Shown here piece by piece: positions 45,095 through 54,221 of a stretch of 64,000 nt of DNA; the first letter of the stretch is position 1, and each line of letters starts with the position of its first letter. Location of the stretch: NCBI RefSeq assembly GCF_014217625.1, contig NZ_CP043641.1, forward strand, positions 930,001 to 994,000, in the 5' to 3' direction. This DNA is from Leifsonia shinshuensis (GTDB lineage Bacteria > Actinomycetota > Actinomycetes > Actinomycetales > Microbacteriaceae). The translations under genes were made by a program, and so were the position numbers. Under the pieces are notes generated by a model. That model made no database searches. It saw only the letters and a list, made by a program, of their open reading frames with translations, and was not told where the DNA came from.

Positions 45095-46663
45095 CTAGCG
45101 CCCCATGAACTTCTGCAGGGCGGCCAGCTCCTCCTCGGTCGGGCCTCCGGCCTTCGCCTTGTTGCCCGAGCCGAGTCCGAAGCCGGTGCCCGCCGGCGCG
45201 CCCGTCGCCGGCTTGACGCCAGACGCCAGGGCCGCGTTCTCCGCGGCGCGCTTGGCCGGGTTGCCCGAGCGGGAGCCCTTCTTCTTCGGCTGCTGCTTGC
45301 CACGGCCCGCGTAGCCGGCGCCGGGGATCGGCCCCATGCCGGGGACCTGCGGCACGCCGCCCTTGGCGACGGTCTTCATCATCTTGGCGGCCTGCTCGAA
45401 GCGGTTGACGAGCTGGTTCACCTCGGTGACGGTCGTGCCGGAGCCCTTGGCGATGCGCAGTCGGCGGGAGCCGTTGAGCAGCTTCGGGGTGGTGCGCTCG
45501 GCCGTCGTCATGGACTGGATGATGGCCTCGGTGCGCACGATCTCGCGCTCGTCGAAGTTGTCCAGCTGCTGCTTCATCTGGCCGGCGCCGGGGAGCATGC
45601 CCATCATCTTCTTGATGGAGCCCATGTTGCGCAACTGCTGCATCTGCTTGAGGAAGTCGTCGAGCGTGAAGCTGTCGGTCGCGAACTTCTCGGCGACCTT
45701 GCGCGCCTCCTCCTCGTCGAAGGCCTCCTGGGCCTGCTCGATGAGGGTCAGGATGTCGCCGAGGTCGAGGATGCGCGACGCCATGCGGTCGGGGTGGAAC
45801 GGCTCGAAGTCGTCCAGTCCCTCGCCGGTGGAGGCGAAGATGATCGGGCGGCCGGTGACCGAGGCGACCGAGAGGGCCGCGCCGCCGCGCGCGTCGCCGT
45901 CGAGCTTGGAGAGCACCACGCCGGTGAAGTCGACGCCGTCCTGGAACGCCTTGGCGGTGGCCACCGCGTCCTGACCGATCATGGCGTCGATCACGAACAG
46001 CACTTCGTCCGGATCGGTGGCCTTGCGGATGTCGGCGGCCTGCTTCATCAGCTCGGCGTCGACGCCGAGGCGTCCGGCGGTGTCGATGACGACCGTGTCG
46101 TACTGCTTGGTCTCGGCGAACTTCATGGCGTCCTTGGCGACCTTCACCGGGTTGCCGACGCCGTTGCCGGGCTCCGGCGCGTAGACAGGGACGCCGGCCT
46201 GCTCGCCGACGATCTGGAGCTGGGTGACGGCGTTGGGCCGCTGGAGGTCGGCGGCGACGAGGAGCGGCGTGTGGCCGTCCTTGACCAGCCACTTGCCGAG
46301 CTTGCCCGCGAGGGTGGTCTTGCCCGCACCCTGGAGGCCGGCGAGCATGATCACCGTCGGCGGGCGCTTGGCGAACTGGAGGCGGCGCTGCTGGCCGCCG
46401 AGGATGGCCACCAGCTCCTCGTTGACGATCTGGACGACCTGCTGCGCCGGGTTCAGCGCCTTGTTGACCTCGTCGGACAGGGCGCGCTCGCGCACCTTGC
46501 CGGTGAACTCCTTGACGACGTCGAGCGCCACGTCGGCGTCGAGCAGCGCGCGGCGGATCTCGCGCACGGTGCCGTCGACGTCGGACGGGGAGAGCTTGCC
46601 CTTGGTGCGCAGGTTCTTGAAGGTGTCTGTCAACCGGTCGGACAGCGAGCCGAAAGTAGCCAT
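45095..46663 (-). CDS. ffh: Signal recognition particle protein Ffh
   Basis: GTPase that binds signal sequences with the 4.5S RNA. 522 residues. The N domain is followed by the G domain: GLQGAGKTTLAGKLGKWL near 107, DTAGRL near 190, and SKLDGDARGGAA. The Met-rich M domain (~300-440) has FLKQMQQLRNMGSIKKMMGMLPG and LNGSRRLRIAKGSGT. A ~60-residue Gly/Lys tail ends LAALQKFMGR. The gene precedes ftsY's neighbour in the usual order. Confidence 0.96.
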   Translation of the reverse strand: MATFGSLSDRLTDTFKNLRTKGKLSPSDVDGTVREIRRALLDADVALDVVKEFTGKVRERALSDEVNKALNPAQQVVQIVNEELVAILGGQQRRLQFAKRPPTVIMLAGLQGAGKTTLAGKLGKWLVKDGHTPLLVAADLQRPNAVTQLQIVGEQAGVPVYAPEPGNGVGNPVKVAKDAMKFAETKQYDTVVIDTAGRLGVDAELMKQAADIRKATDPDEVLFVIDAMIGQDAVATAKAFQDGVDFTGVVLSKLDGDARGGAALSVASVTGRPIIFASTGEGLDDFEPFHPDRMASRILDLGDILTLIEQAQEAFDEEEARKVAEKFATDSFTLDDFLKQMQQLRNMGSIKKMMGMLPGAGQMKQQLDNFDEREIVRTEAIIQSMTTAERTTPKLLNGSRRLRIAKGSGTTVTEVNQLVNRFEQAAKMMKTVAKGGVPQVPGMGPIPGAGYAGRGKQQPKKKGSRSGNPAKRAAENAALASGVKPATGAPAGTGFGLGSGNKAKAGGPTEEELAALQKFMGR

Positions 46664-46706
46664 GATCGGACAAGTCTACCGGGCGAGACTGGCCGCCCGC
46701 CGAGCC

Positions 46707-47207
46707 TCAGCCCTGGGTGTCGACCGCGACCACGTCGCCGCGGACGTCGAACGACACGGTGAGGATCGCGTCGGTCTCGTCCGGGCTGATCGAGTAGTCG
46801 AAGGTCGCGAAGACCTCGTCCTCGCCGGCCTGGTCGGCCTGCACCGTCACGGTGAGCAGCTGCAGCGAGCGCAGGACGTCGATGGCGATGTCGCCGGAGT
46901 TGTAGACCAGCAGGTCGAGCAGCGACTCCCCCAGCTTGTCGACGTGCTCGTCGATGTAGCTCGTCGTGGCCGACTGCCGCGAGCTCAGCTCGGCGACCAG
47001 CGCGTCCCTCGCCCGGGCGTCGAAGCCCTCCAGCGCCTGGATGAGCGCGGCGGCCGCGTCGAGGGCGTACTCCCCCACGGCCCGCTCGTCGTCGGCGCGG
47101 AGCTCCACCTCCACCGCCTGGTCGGCCAGGTCGACCGTGTCGTTCCAGGCGAGGCCGCCCGAGGCGGTCTCGTCGATGACGCCGAAGTAGTCGTGCTCGA
47201 TGGCCAT
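46707..47207 (-). CDS. Conserved protein between ffh and ftsY (DUF2004-like)
   Basis: 166 residues (MAIEHDYFGVIDETASGGLAWND), acidic, without TM or signal. The pattern YFG(V)I......L.W...VDL...V.VEL resembles DUF2004, a family of unknown function; this match is from memory of the pattern and is tentative. A stable location between ftsY and ffh suggests it is part of that operon; it starts 13 bp past the ftsY stop. Confidence 0.6.
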   Translation of the reverse strand: MAIEHDYFGVIDETASGGLAWNDTVDLADQAVEVELRADDERAVGEYALDAAAALIQALEGFDARARDALVAELSSRQSATTSYIDEHVDKLGESLLDLLVYNSGDIAIDVLRSLQLLTVTVQADQAGEDEVFATFDYSISPDETDAILTVSFDVRGDVVAVDTQG

Positions 47208-47220
47208 GGCGACCCGCCTC

Positions 47221-48096
47221 CTATCCGACGAGCTGCTGCGCGAAGACGTGCGGGGTGAAGCCGGTGAGGTCGTTGATCCCCTCGCCCTGGCCGATGAGCT
47301 TGATCGGGAGGCCGGTGCGCTCCTGCACGGCGAGCACGAAGCCGCCCTTCGCCGAGCCGTCGAGCTTGGTGAGCACGAGCCCGGTCACGCCGGCGTGCTC
47401 CAGGAACGCCTCCGCCTGCGCCAGGCCGTTCTGGCCGGTGGTCGCGTCGAGCACAAGCAGCACCTCGGCGATCGGCGCCTGCTTCTCGACCACGCGCTTG
47501 ATCTTGGACAGCTCGTCCATCAGGCCGCCCTTGGTCTGCAGGCGGCCCGCGGTGTCGATGATGACGATCTCGGTACCGTCGCGCTTGGCCTTCTCGACGG
47601 TCTGGAAGGCGACGGAGGCCGGGTCCTGGCCCTGCTGCTGCGGGCGGACGATCTCCGCTCCCGCGCGCTCCGCCCAGGTGGCGAGCTGCTCCACCGCGGC
47701 GGCGCGGAAGGTGTCGGCCGCGCCCACGACCACCGAGCGGTCGTAGGTGCGCAGGAACTTGGCGAACTTGCCGATGGTGGTGGTCTTGCCGACGCCGTTC
47801 ACGCCGACCACGAGCACGATCGCGGGACGCTCGCTCAGCTTGAGCGTGGTGTCGAGCTTCGACAGCCGCTCCTCCATCGTCTCGCGCAGCATGCGCTGGA
47901 GGTCCCTCGGGTCGGTGGTGTGGTAGCGCTCGACCTTGGCGCGCAGGTCGTCGACGACCGCCTCGGTGACATCGGGGCCGAAGTCGGCGGTGATGAGCGC
48001 CGCCTCCAGATCGTCCCAGGTGGTGTCGTCGATGGTCTTCTTGGCGAACATCCCACGGAGGGCGCCCGACAAGGACCAGGGGGTGCGGTCTGCCAT
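47221..48096 (-). CDS. ftsY: Signal recognition particle receptor FtsY
   Basis: Membrane-associated SRP receptor GTPase. 291 residues, short because the acidic A domain is nearly absent: residues 1-15 (MADRTPWSLSGALRGMF) form only an amphipathic start. The NG domain is complete with GVNGVGKTTTIGKFAKFL near 98, DTAGRLQTKGGLMDEL and LTKLDGSAKGGF. It is divergent from the CHAD gene, 29 bp away, with smc beyond. Confidence 0.95.
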   Translation of the reverse strand: MADRTPWSLSGALRGMFAKKTIDDTTWDDLEAALITADFGPDVTEAVVDDLRAKVERYHTTDPRDLQRMLRETMEERLSKLDTTLKLSERPAIVLVVGVNGVGKTTTIGKFAKFLRTYDRSVVVGAADTFRAAAVEQLATWAERAGAEIVRPQQQGQDPASVAFQTVEKAKRDGTEIVIIDTAGRLQTKGGLMDELSKIKRVVEKQAPIAEVLLVLDATTGQNGLAQAEAFLEHAGVTGLVLTKLDGSAKGGFVLAVQERTGLPIKLIGQGEGINDLTGFTPHVFAQQLVG

Positions 48097-48125
48097 GCAC
48101 TCAGACTAGTTGGTACGGTGTCGCC

Positions 48126-48911
48126 ATGTTCTCCCTCGTGGCGGTGTCGGCCGAGCTCGCCGAGCAGCTCGTCGCGATCGAGACCGACGGGGAGGACGCG
48201 GTCCATCAGGCGCGCATCCGGGTGCGCCGGCTGCGGAGCATCCTGCGGGTCTACCGGGCCGCGTTCGAGTCGGATGCCGCACTCGACATGCGCACCCGGC
48301 TGAAGACCCTCGGCGACCGGCTGGGCACCGTGCGCGACCTGGAGGTGAAGGCGGCGACGCTGGAGGACCTGCTGGAGGCCGGGGACCCGCCGGAGCTGGT
48401 CGACGCGGTCACCGCCGAGGCGAGGGAGACCCGCGCCGAGCACGACGCGGCGCTGGCCTCGCTGCTGCGCTTCCTGCACGGCGCGACGGTGCGCGCCCTG
48501 CTGGCCGACCTGCAGATGTTCGCGGCGGAGCCGCCGCTGTCCCGGAAGGGGCGGGAGAATCCCGGCCGCGTCACGACGCGCGGCCTCCAGAAGGCCGTGG
48601 AGAGGGTGCACCGGGAGCGCGGCGACACCCTGGAGGAACGGCACGCCACCCGGAAGGCGGCGAGGAAGGTGCGGTACGCGGCCGACGCGGTCGCAGACGA
48701 CCTCGGCAGGGAGGCCGTGCGGCTGTCGTCGGCGGCGAAGGCGGTGCAGGACGCCCTGGGCGACAACCGGGACGATCTCCTGCTGGCGCACGAGCTGCGC
48801 GAGCGCGGGCACATCGGCCTCGCCATGCGCTGCGAGCGTCGAGCGGCGGAGGCGCTGGACGGCCTCGACGGCAAGCTCGCGGCGATCGCGTTCGAGGGGG
48901 CGAACGCTTAG
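48126..48911 (+). CDS. CHAD-domain protein
   Basis: 261 residues (MFSLVAVSAELAEQLVAIE). The helical CHAD domain shows the conserved His/Arg pattern: AVHQARIRVRRLRSILRVYR, LGDRLGTVRDLEV and RHATRKAARKVRYAADA. CHAD proteins bind polyphosphate through these basic residues. No attached CYTH triphosphatase domain is present. Its stop overlaps the smc 3' end by 4 bp, convergent. Placement between ftsY and smc, usually adjacent, looks like an insertion. Confidence 0.85.
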   Translation: MFSLVAVSAELAEQLVAIETDGEDAVHQARIRVRRLRSILRVYRAAFESDAALDMRTRLKTLGDRLGTVRDLEVKAATLEDLLEAGDPPELVDAVTAEARETRAEHDAALASLLRFLHGATVRALLADLQMFAAEPPLSRKGRENPGRVTTRGLQKAVERVHRERGDTLEERHATRKAARKVRYAADAVADDLGREAVRLSSAAKAVQDALGDNRDDLLLAHELRERGHIGLAMRCERRAAEALDGLDGKLAAIAFEGANA

Positions 48912-51900
48912 GCGGAGGCCTTCTCCTGCGCGACGCGCTGGCCGACGACGGCCGAGACGCCGTCCTGGCGCATCGAGACGCCGTAGAGGGCGTCGGCGAT
49001 CTCCATCGTGCGCTTCTGGTGGGTGATCACGATGAGCTGGCTGTTCTCGCGCAGGTCCTCGAAGATCGTCAGCAGGCGGCCGAGGTTGGCGTCGTCGAGC
49101 GCGGCCTCCACCTCGTCCATGATGTAGAACGGGCTGGGGCGGGCCTTGAAGATCGCGATCAGCAGCGCCACGGCGGCCAGCGACCGCTCGCCGCCGGAGA
49201 GCAGCGACAGCCGTTCGATCTTCTTGCCCGCCGGCTTGACCGACACCTCGATGCCGGTGGTGAGCAGGTCGTCCGGGTTCGTCAGCGCGATGTGGCCGGA
49301 GCCGCCCGGGAACAGGATCGGGAACACGCGCTCGAAGGCGGCCTCGGTGTCCGCGAAGGCCGACTCGAAGATGGTCTGCATCTTCTCGTCGATCTCCTCG
49401 ATGATCGTGACGAGGTCCTTGCGTGTATTCGTGAGGTCGGTGAGCTGCTCGGTGAGGAACTTGTGCCGCTGCTCCAGGGCGGCGAACTCCTCCAGGGCGA
49501 GCGGGTTCACCCGGCCGAGCTGGCCGAGCTTGCGCTCGGCGGTCGCGAGGCGCTTCTGCTGCTGTTCGCGGACGTAGGGGGTGCCGGGGCGCTCGTCGGC
49601 GTCCCCGCTCTCGTCCGGCGTGTCGGACGTCTCGTCCTCGTCGCGCGTGTCCGGCGGCACCGGCACGTCCGGCCCGTACTCCGCCACCAGCACGTCCTCC
49701 ACGAGGCCGAGCTCGCTGCCCGCGCGCTCCAGCAGGCTCGACAGGTGCAGCTTCTTCTCGTAGATCTGCAGCTCCAGGCCGTGCACCGACTCCGTAATGC
49801 CGTGCAGCCGCTCGCGCAGCGCGGCCTCCTCGCGCCGCACGGTGGCGAGCTCCTCGTTCTGGCTCGCGCGCCGGGCCTCGGCGGCGGCGAGCTCCAGACG
49901 CGCCTGCGACACCGAACGGTCGGCGGAGGCCAGCACGGCCGGGAGGACATCCACGACGCCCTGCGCGGCCTCCAGCTGGCGGCGGCGGATGACGGCGCGG
50001 CGGGCGGCCTCCTCCGCGGCGGCGCGCTCGGCCTCCAGCTGCCGGGCGAGTGCTTCTCCCCTCGCCTGCTCGGCCCGCACGCGCTCCTTCGCGGTCTCGA
50101 CGGCCAGGCGCGCCTCGACCTCGGACTCGCGGGCGGCGTCCAGCTCGGCGGAGAGGGCGTCGCGGGCCGAGACGTCGAGGATCGGCCGCGGCCGCGAGCG
50201 CGCGACCTCCAGCTCGGACTTCGCGGTCTCGGCCGCGGACTCGGCCTCGGCAACGCGCTCGGCGGCCTGCTCCAGCGCGCGGCTCAGTCGGTCGGACTCC
50301 GCGACGGAGGCCTCGAACTGCACCTTGACCCGGTTCAGGCCCTCGGTCTGCGCGGCGAGCTGGGCGTCGAACTCGCGCAGCGCCGTCAGGGCGGTCTGGG
50401 ACTGCTCCTTGGCGACCTGGAGCACGCCGCGCTGCTCGGCGAGGGCGAACCGGGCGCGGTCGATGAGGGATGTCACCTCGCCGAGGCGGTCCTCCGCGGC
50501 GTCGCGGTCGGCGATCAGCTCGATGCGGCTCTGCTTCGCGCCGGAGCCGCCGCGGAGCACGAAGTCGGTCAGCACCTCGCCGGTGCGGGTGATCAGGGTG
50601 ACGGGACCGCCGAGCTTGCGTGCGCGGAAGGCGTCGGCCGCCGCGCGAGCACTCTCCACGTCGTCCGCGATAGCGGTGAAGGCGAGCAGGCCGAGCACAC
50701 CGCTCGGCGCTTCGACGACCGAGCGCGCTGCAACGACGCCGGCGACACCGGTCAGGTCGACCTCCGGCGCGGCGGCGTCGGCCACCACGACCTCCACCCG
50801 GCCGAGGTCGTCGGCGGCGGCGTGCGCGACCGCGTCGAACGCGGTGTCCCTGCTCTCGGCGAGCACGGCGTCGGCCAGCGTGCCGAGCGCGGCGGCGACG
50901 GCCGCCTCGTTGCCGGGGTGGACGCGGATGTGCTCGGCGACGAGCCCGCGGACTCCGGGGAGGCGGGCGGCCACGAGCGCGGCCGAGCCGTCCTTCTGGT
51001 CGAGGGCCAGCGACAGGGCGGAGGTGCGGGCTGCGAGGGCGTCGCGCTCGCGCTCCAGGGTGTGCAGGTCGTCGCGCAGCTTCTCGATGAGCCCTTCGGC
51101 CTCGAAGACATCGGCCTGAGCCAGCTCGTACGCCTCGTCGAGCGCGCCCTCGCCGAGGTCGGTGGTCGCCGCCTCGGCCTCCCGGGCGGCGAACTCGGCG
51201 CGAGCCTTCTCCAGCCGCTCGGCGGCGGCGTCCAGCGCGTTCTGCTGGCGCAGGACCTCGCCGCGCACGGCCGCGAGGCGCTGGGCGGCGGCCTCGGCCT
51301 GGCCGTTCAGCTTGCTGATCTCCAGGTCGTGCTTGGAGACGAGCGCACTCTGCGCGGCGATCTCGTCGTCCACCGAGTCCAGCCGGGCGCGCGCGGCGCG
51401 GGACGCGGACTGCGCTGCCTGCCACGCGGTCTCGGCCTCCACGACCGCGCCGCGCAGTCGCTCGACCTCGTCGGCGGCGTCCTGCACCATCTGGGGGCTG
51501 ACCCGCGGCCCGTCGTCGGTCGTCTCCGCCTGGCTGCCGAGCAGCGCGAGCCGCTGGGTGGCGAGGGTGTAGAGGCCGCGGAGGCGGTCCTGGGCCTGCT
51601 CCAGCGCGAACGCGGTGCTGCGGGCGACGTCGACGGCGTCGCCGATCTGCGCTTGCTCCAGCCGGGTGCGGCGCAGCTGCTTCTGCTCCAGCTGCTCCTG
51701 GAGGACGATCTGCTCGCTGTGCCGCTCGGCCTCCGTGCGGGTGTGGTCGTCCAGCGACCGGCGCAGCCCGACGACGTCGTCGGCCAGCAGGCGGGCGCGG
51801 GCGTCGCGGACGATCGCGGCGATGGACTGCGCCTCGCGGGCGATCTCGGCCTGGTGGCCGAGCGGCTTCAACTGTCGGCGGACCTCCCCGGCGAGGTCGC

Positions 51901-52474
51901 TCAGCCGGGTCAGGTTGGTCTGCATGGCCTCCAGCTTGCGGAGGGTCTTCTCCTTGCGGCGGCGGTGCTTGAGGATGCCGGCGGCCTCCTCGATGAAGCC
52001 GCGGCGCTCCTCCGGGGTGGCGCGCAGCACGGCGTCGAGCTGGCCCTGGCCGACGATGACGTGCATCTCGCGGCCGAGGCCGGAGTCACTCAGCAGCTCC
52101 TGCACATCGAGCAGCCGGCAGGACTGGCCGTTGATCGCGTACTCGCTGCCGCCGTTGCGGAACAGGGTGCGCGAGATGGTGACCTCGGTGTAGTCGATCG
52201 GGAGGGCGCCGTCGGTGTTGTCGATCGTGAGCTGGACCTCGGCGCGGCCGAGCGGACCGCGGGTGGAGGTGCCGGCGAAGATGACGTCCTCCATCTTGCC
52301 GCCGCGAAGCGTCTTGGCGCCCTGCTCGCCCATCACCCAGGCGAGAGCGTCGACCACGTTCGACTTGCCGGAGCCGTTGGGCCCGACGACGCAGGTGACG
52401 CCCGGCTCGAAGGCGAAAGTCGTCGGCGTGGCGAACGACTTGAAGCCCTTGAGCGTCAGACTCTTCAGATACAC
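48908..52474 (-). CDS. smc: Chromosome segregation protein SMC
   Basis: Condensin ATPase that loops and segregates chromosomes with ScpAB. 1188 residues. Walker A GPNGSGKSNVVDAL near 32, then a coiled coil (~165-495), hinge (~500-660, with LPGVRGLVAEHI), return coil (~660-1000), signature LSGGERSLAA near 1091 and Walker B FYIMDEVEAALDDAN near 1115-1125. A Glu/Asp-rich insert (DETSDTPDESGDADERP) interrupts the return coil near 945. All motifs are intact. Confidence 0.97.
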   Translation of the reverse strand: MYLKSLTLKGFKSFATPTTFAFEPGVTCVVGPNGSGKSNVVDALAWVMGEQGAKTLRGGKMEDVIFAGTSTRGPLGRAEVQLTIDNTDGALPIDYTEVTISRTLFRNGGSEYAINGQSCRLLDVQELLSDSGLGREMHVIVGQGQLDAVLRATPEERRGFIEEAAGILKHRRRKEKTLRKLEAMQTNLTRLSDLAGEVRRQLKPLGHQAEIAREAQSIAAIVRDARARLLADDVVGLRRSLDDHTRTEAERHSEQIVLQEQLEQKQLRRTRLEQAQIGDAVDVARSTAFALEQAQDRLRGLYTLATQRLALLGSQAETTDDGPRVSPQMVQDAADEVERLRGAVVEAETAWQAAQSASRAARARLDSVDDEIAAQSALVSKHDLEISKLNGQAEAAAQRLAAVRGEVLRQQNALDAAAERLEKARAEFAAREAEAATTDLGEGALDEAYELAQADVFEAEGLIEKLRDDLHTLERERDALAARTSALSLALDQKDGSAALVAARLPGVRGLVAEHIRVHPGNEAAVAAALGTLADAVLAESRDTAFDAVAHAAADDLGRVEVVVADAAAPEVDLTGVAGVVAARSVVEAPSGVLGLLAFTAIADDVESARAAADAFRARKLGGPVTLITRTGEVLTDFVLRGGSGAKQSRIELIADRDAAEDRLGEVTSLIDRARFALAEQRGVLQVAKEQSQTALTALREFDAQLAAQTEGLNRVKVQFEASVAESDRLSRALEQAAERVAEAESAAETAKSELEVARSRPRPILDVSARDALSAELDAARESEVEARLAVETAKERVRAEQARGEALARQLEAERAAAEEAARRAVIRRRQLEAAQGVVDVLPAVLASADRSVSQARLELAAAEARRASQNEELATVRREEAALRERLHGITESVHGLELQIYEKKLHLSSLLERAGSELGLVEDVLVAEYGPDVPVPPDTRDEDETSDTPDESGDADERPGTPYVREQQQKRLATAERKLGQLGRVNPLALEEFAALEQRHKFLTEQLTDLTNTRKDLVTIIEEIDEKMQTIFESAFADTEAAFERVFPILFPGGSGHIALTNPDDLLTTGIEVSVKPAGKKIERLSLLSGGERSLAAVALLIAIFKARPSPFYIMDEVEAALDDANLGRLLTIFEDLRENSQLIVITHQKRTMEIADALYGVSMRQDGVSAVVGQRVAQEKASA

Positions 52475-52534
52475 GCAGGTGAATCTACCCGACCCCCGCG
52501 CTCTCCCCCGTCCCCCCTGCCGCCGAGGACGCGA

Positions 52535-52569
52535 AAAGTGCGCCGTTCCGGGCGGAGACGGCGCACTTT
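52535..52569 (-). terminator. Terminator of the liv operon
   Basis: 12-bp stem AAAGTGCGCCGT / ACGGCGCACTTT (52535-52546 and 52558-52569) with an 11-base loop, 26 bases past the livF stop. On the minus strand the 3' arm runs into TTTTCGC. Confidence 0.75.
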
Positions 52570-52594
52570 CCGTGCGTTCAGGGGCTGCCGGGCG

Positions 52595-53308
52595 TCAGCC
52601 GACGCCGAGGTAGGCCTCCTTGATGGCGGGATCGGCGAGCAGTTCGCGGCCGGTGCCCGAGCGCGTGATGCTCCCGGTCTCCAGCACGAACGCGCGGTTG
52701 GCGCGCGCGAGCGCCTGGTTGGCGTTCTGCTCCACCAGCAGGACGGTGGTGCCCTGCTTGTTGATCTCGGTGATGATCGAGAAGATCTGCCGGATGAACT
52801 GCGGGGCCAGCCCCATCGAGGGCTCGTCCAGCAGCAGCAGCCGCGGGTTCGACATCAGCGCGCGCCCGATCGCAAGCATCTGCTGCTCGCCTCCGGACAT
52901 CGTGCCGCCGACCTGCGTCTTGCGTTCGGCCAGGCGCGGGAACAGCGAGAACACCCGCTCGAAGTCCGGACCCATGTTGGACCGGTCCTTGCGGCCGAAC
53001 GCGCCCATGTCGAGGTTCTCCATCACCGTCATGCCCGGGAAGATCCCCCGGCCCTCCGGCGCCTGGGAGATGCCGCGGACGACGCGGATGTGCGCCTTCA
53101 TCTTGGTGATGTCCTGGCCGTCGAACAGGATGGAGCCCTTCGACGGGTTCAAGATGCCCGAGATGGTCTTCATGGTGGTCGACTTGCCCGCGCCGTTCGC
53201 GCCGATCAGGCTGACGATCTCGCCCTCCTCGACGGAGAACGACATGTCGTGGATGGCCTCGATGCGCCCGTACGCGACGCTGATGTTCTTCAGTTCAAGC
53301 AACGTCAT
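52595..53308 (-). CDS. livF: Branched-chain amino-acid ABC transporter ATP-binding protein LivF
   Basis: 237 residues. Walker A IGANGAGKSTTMK near 35-47, Q-loop ISQAPEGRGIFPGMTVMENL, signature GTMSGGEQQMLAIGRAL, Walker B LLLLDEPSMGLAP and a switch His-type VEQNANQ. It pairs with LivG on the cytoplasmic face. Its first 14 bases overlap the livG 3' end. Last gene of the operon, followed by a terminator. Confidence 0.93.
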   Translation of the reverse strand: MTLLELKNISVAYGRIEAIHDMSFSVEEGEIVSLIGANGAGKSTTMKTISGILNPSKGSILFDGQDITKMKAHIRVVRGISQAPEGRGIFPGMTVMENLDMGAFGRKDRSNMGPDFERVFSLFPRLAERKTQVGGTMSGGEQQMLAIGRALMSNPRLLLLDEPSMGLAPQFIRQIFSIITEINKQGTTVLLVEQNANQALARANRAFVLETGSITRSGTGRELLADPAIKEAYLGVG

Positions 53309-54221
53309 CTTCGGGCTCCCCGAGGTAGGCGGCGATCACGCGCGGGTCGTTCCGGATGGCGTCGGGCACGTCGTCGGCCAGCTTGCGGCCGAACTCCAGC
53401 ACCACGATGCGGTCCGTCACGCCCATGACCAGCTTCATGTCGTGTTCGATGAGGAGGACGGTGTACCCGTCGGCGCGGATCGTCCGGATGAGGTCCATCA
53501 GGTCCTCCTTCTCCGCCGGGTTGAAGCCGGCGGCCGGCTCGTCCAGGCAGAGCACTTTGGGATCCGTCGCCAGCGCCCGCGCGATCTCCAGGCGGCGCTG
53601 CGACCCGTAGGGCAGCGACCGGGAGAGGTCGGCGGCGTGGTCCGCGATGCCCACGAACTCGAGCAGGGCCATGCCGCGCTCGATCGAGGACTTCTCCTCC
53701 CGCGTGTGCCGGGGCAGCCGCAGCAGCGCGCCGGGCACCGACGTGCGGTGCCGGGCGTCGAGGCCGACCACCACGTTCTCCAGCGCCGTCATCTCGCCGA
53801 ACAGGCGGATGTTCTGGAAGGTGCGGGCGAGGCCCAGCCGGGTGATCCTGTGCTGCTTCTGGCCCTTGATCGACGTCCCCTCCAGCAGCACGTCGCCGCT
53901 GGTGGGCTTGTAGACGCCGGTCATCGCGTTGAAGCAGGTGGTCTTGCCCGCGCCGTTCGGCCCGATCAGGCCGAGGATCTCGCCGCGGCGGATGTCGAAC
54001 GAGACGTCGTCGAGGGCCAGGAGGCCGCCGAACTTCACCGTGAGGTTGCGGACCTCCACGATGTTCTCGCCGACCTCGACCGCGATGTCCCGGTCGGGGG
54101 CCGCGGCCTCCGCGACGTCGAGGTCGACGCCCGCCGCCTCCAGCTCGTCCTCGTTGTGACCGAGGACCGGCTCCTCCTCCGGGAGCTCCTGGCTCTGTGG
54201 TGTGGTGGGTCCGTCGCTCAT
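53295..54221 (-). CDS. livG: Branched-chain amino-acid ABC transporter ATP-binding protein LivG
   Basis: 308 residues from ATG 54221 ([21 protein letters not shown]). The ABC core begins near residue 53 ([15 protein letters not shown]), so there is a ~50-residue Glu/Asp-rich N-terminal extension that LivG normally lacks. Walker [14 protein letters not shown] near 86, [11 protein letters not shown], signature [15 protein letters not shown], Walker [14 protein letters not shown]. It overlaps livM at ATGA and livF by 14 bp. Confidence 0.92.
   Translation of the reverse strand: MSDGPTTPQSQELPEEEPVLGHNEDELEAAGVDLDVAEAAAPDRDIAVEVGENIVEVRNLTVKFGGLLALDDVSFDIRRGEILGLIGPNGAGKTTCFNAMTGVYKPTSGDVLLEGTSIKGQKQHRITRLGLARTFQNIRLFGEMTALENVVVGLDARHRTSVPGALLRLPRHTREEKSSIERGMALLEFVGIADHAADLSRSLPYGSQRRLEIARALATDPKVLCLDEPAAGFNPAEKEDLMDLIRTIRADGYTVLLIEHDMKLVMGVTDRIVVLEFGRKLADDVPDAIRNDPRVIAAYLGEPEDDVA

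Noticed and set aside
48110-53428. A 1772-codon plus-strand frame opposite smc and livF
   Set aside because: Low-complexity translation and no homologous features; the opposite-strand genes carry complete motifs.
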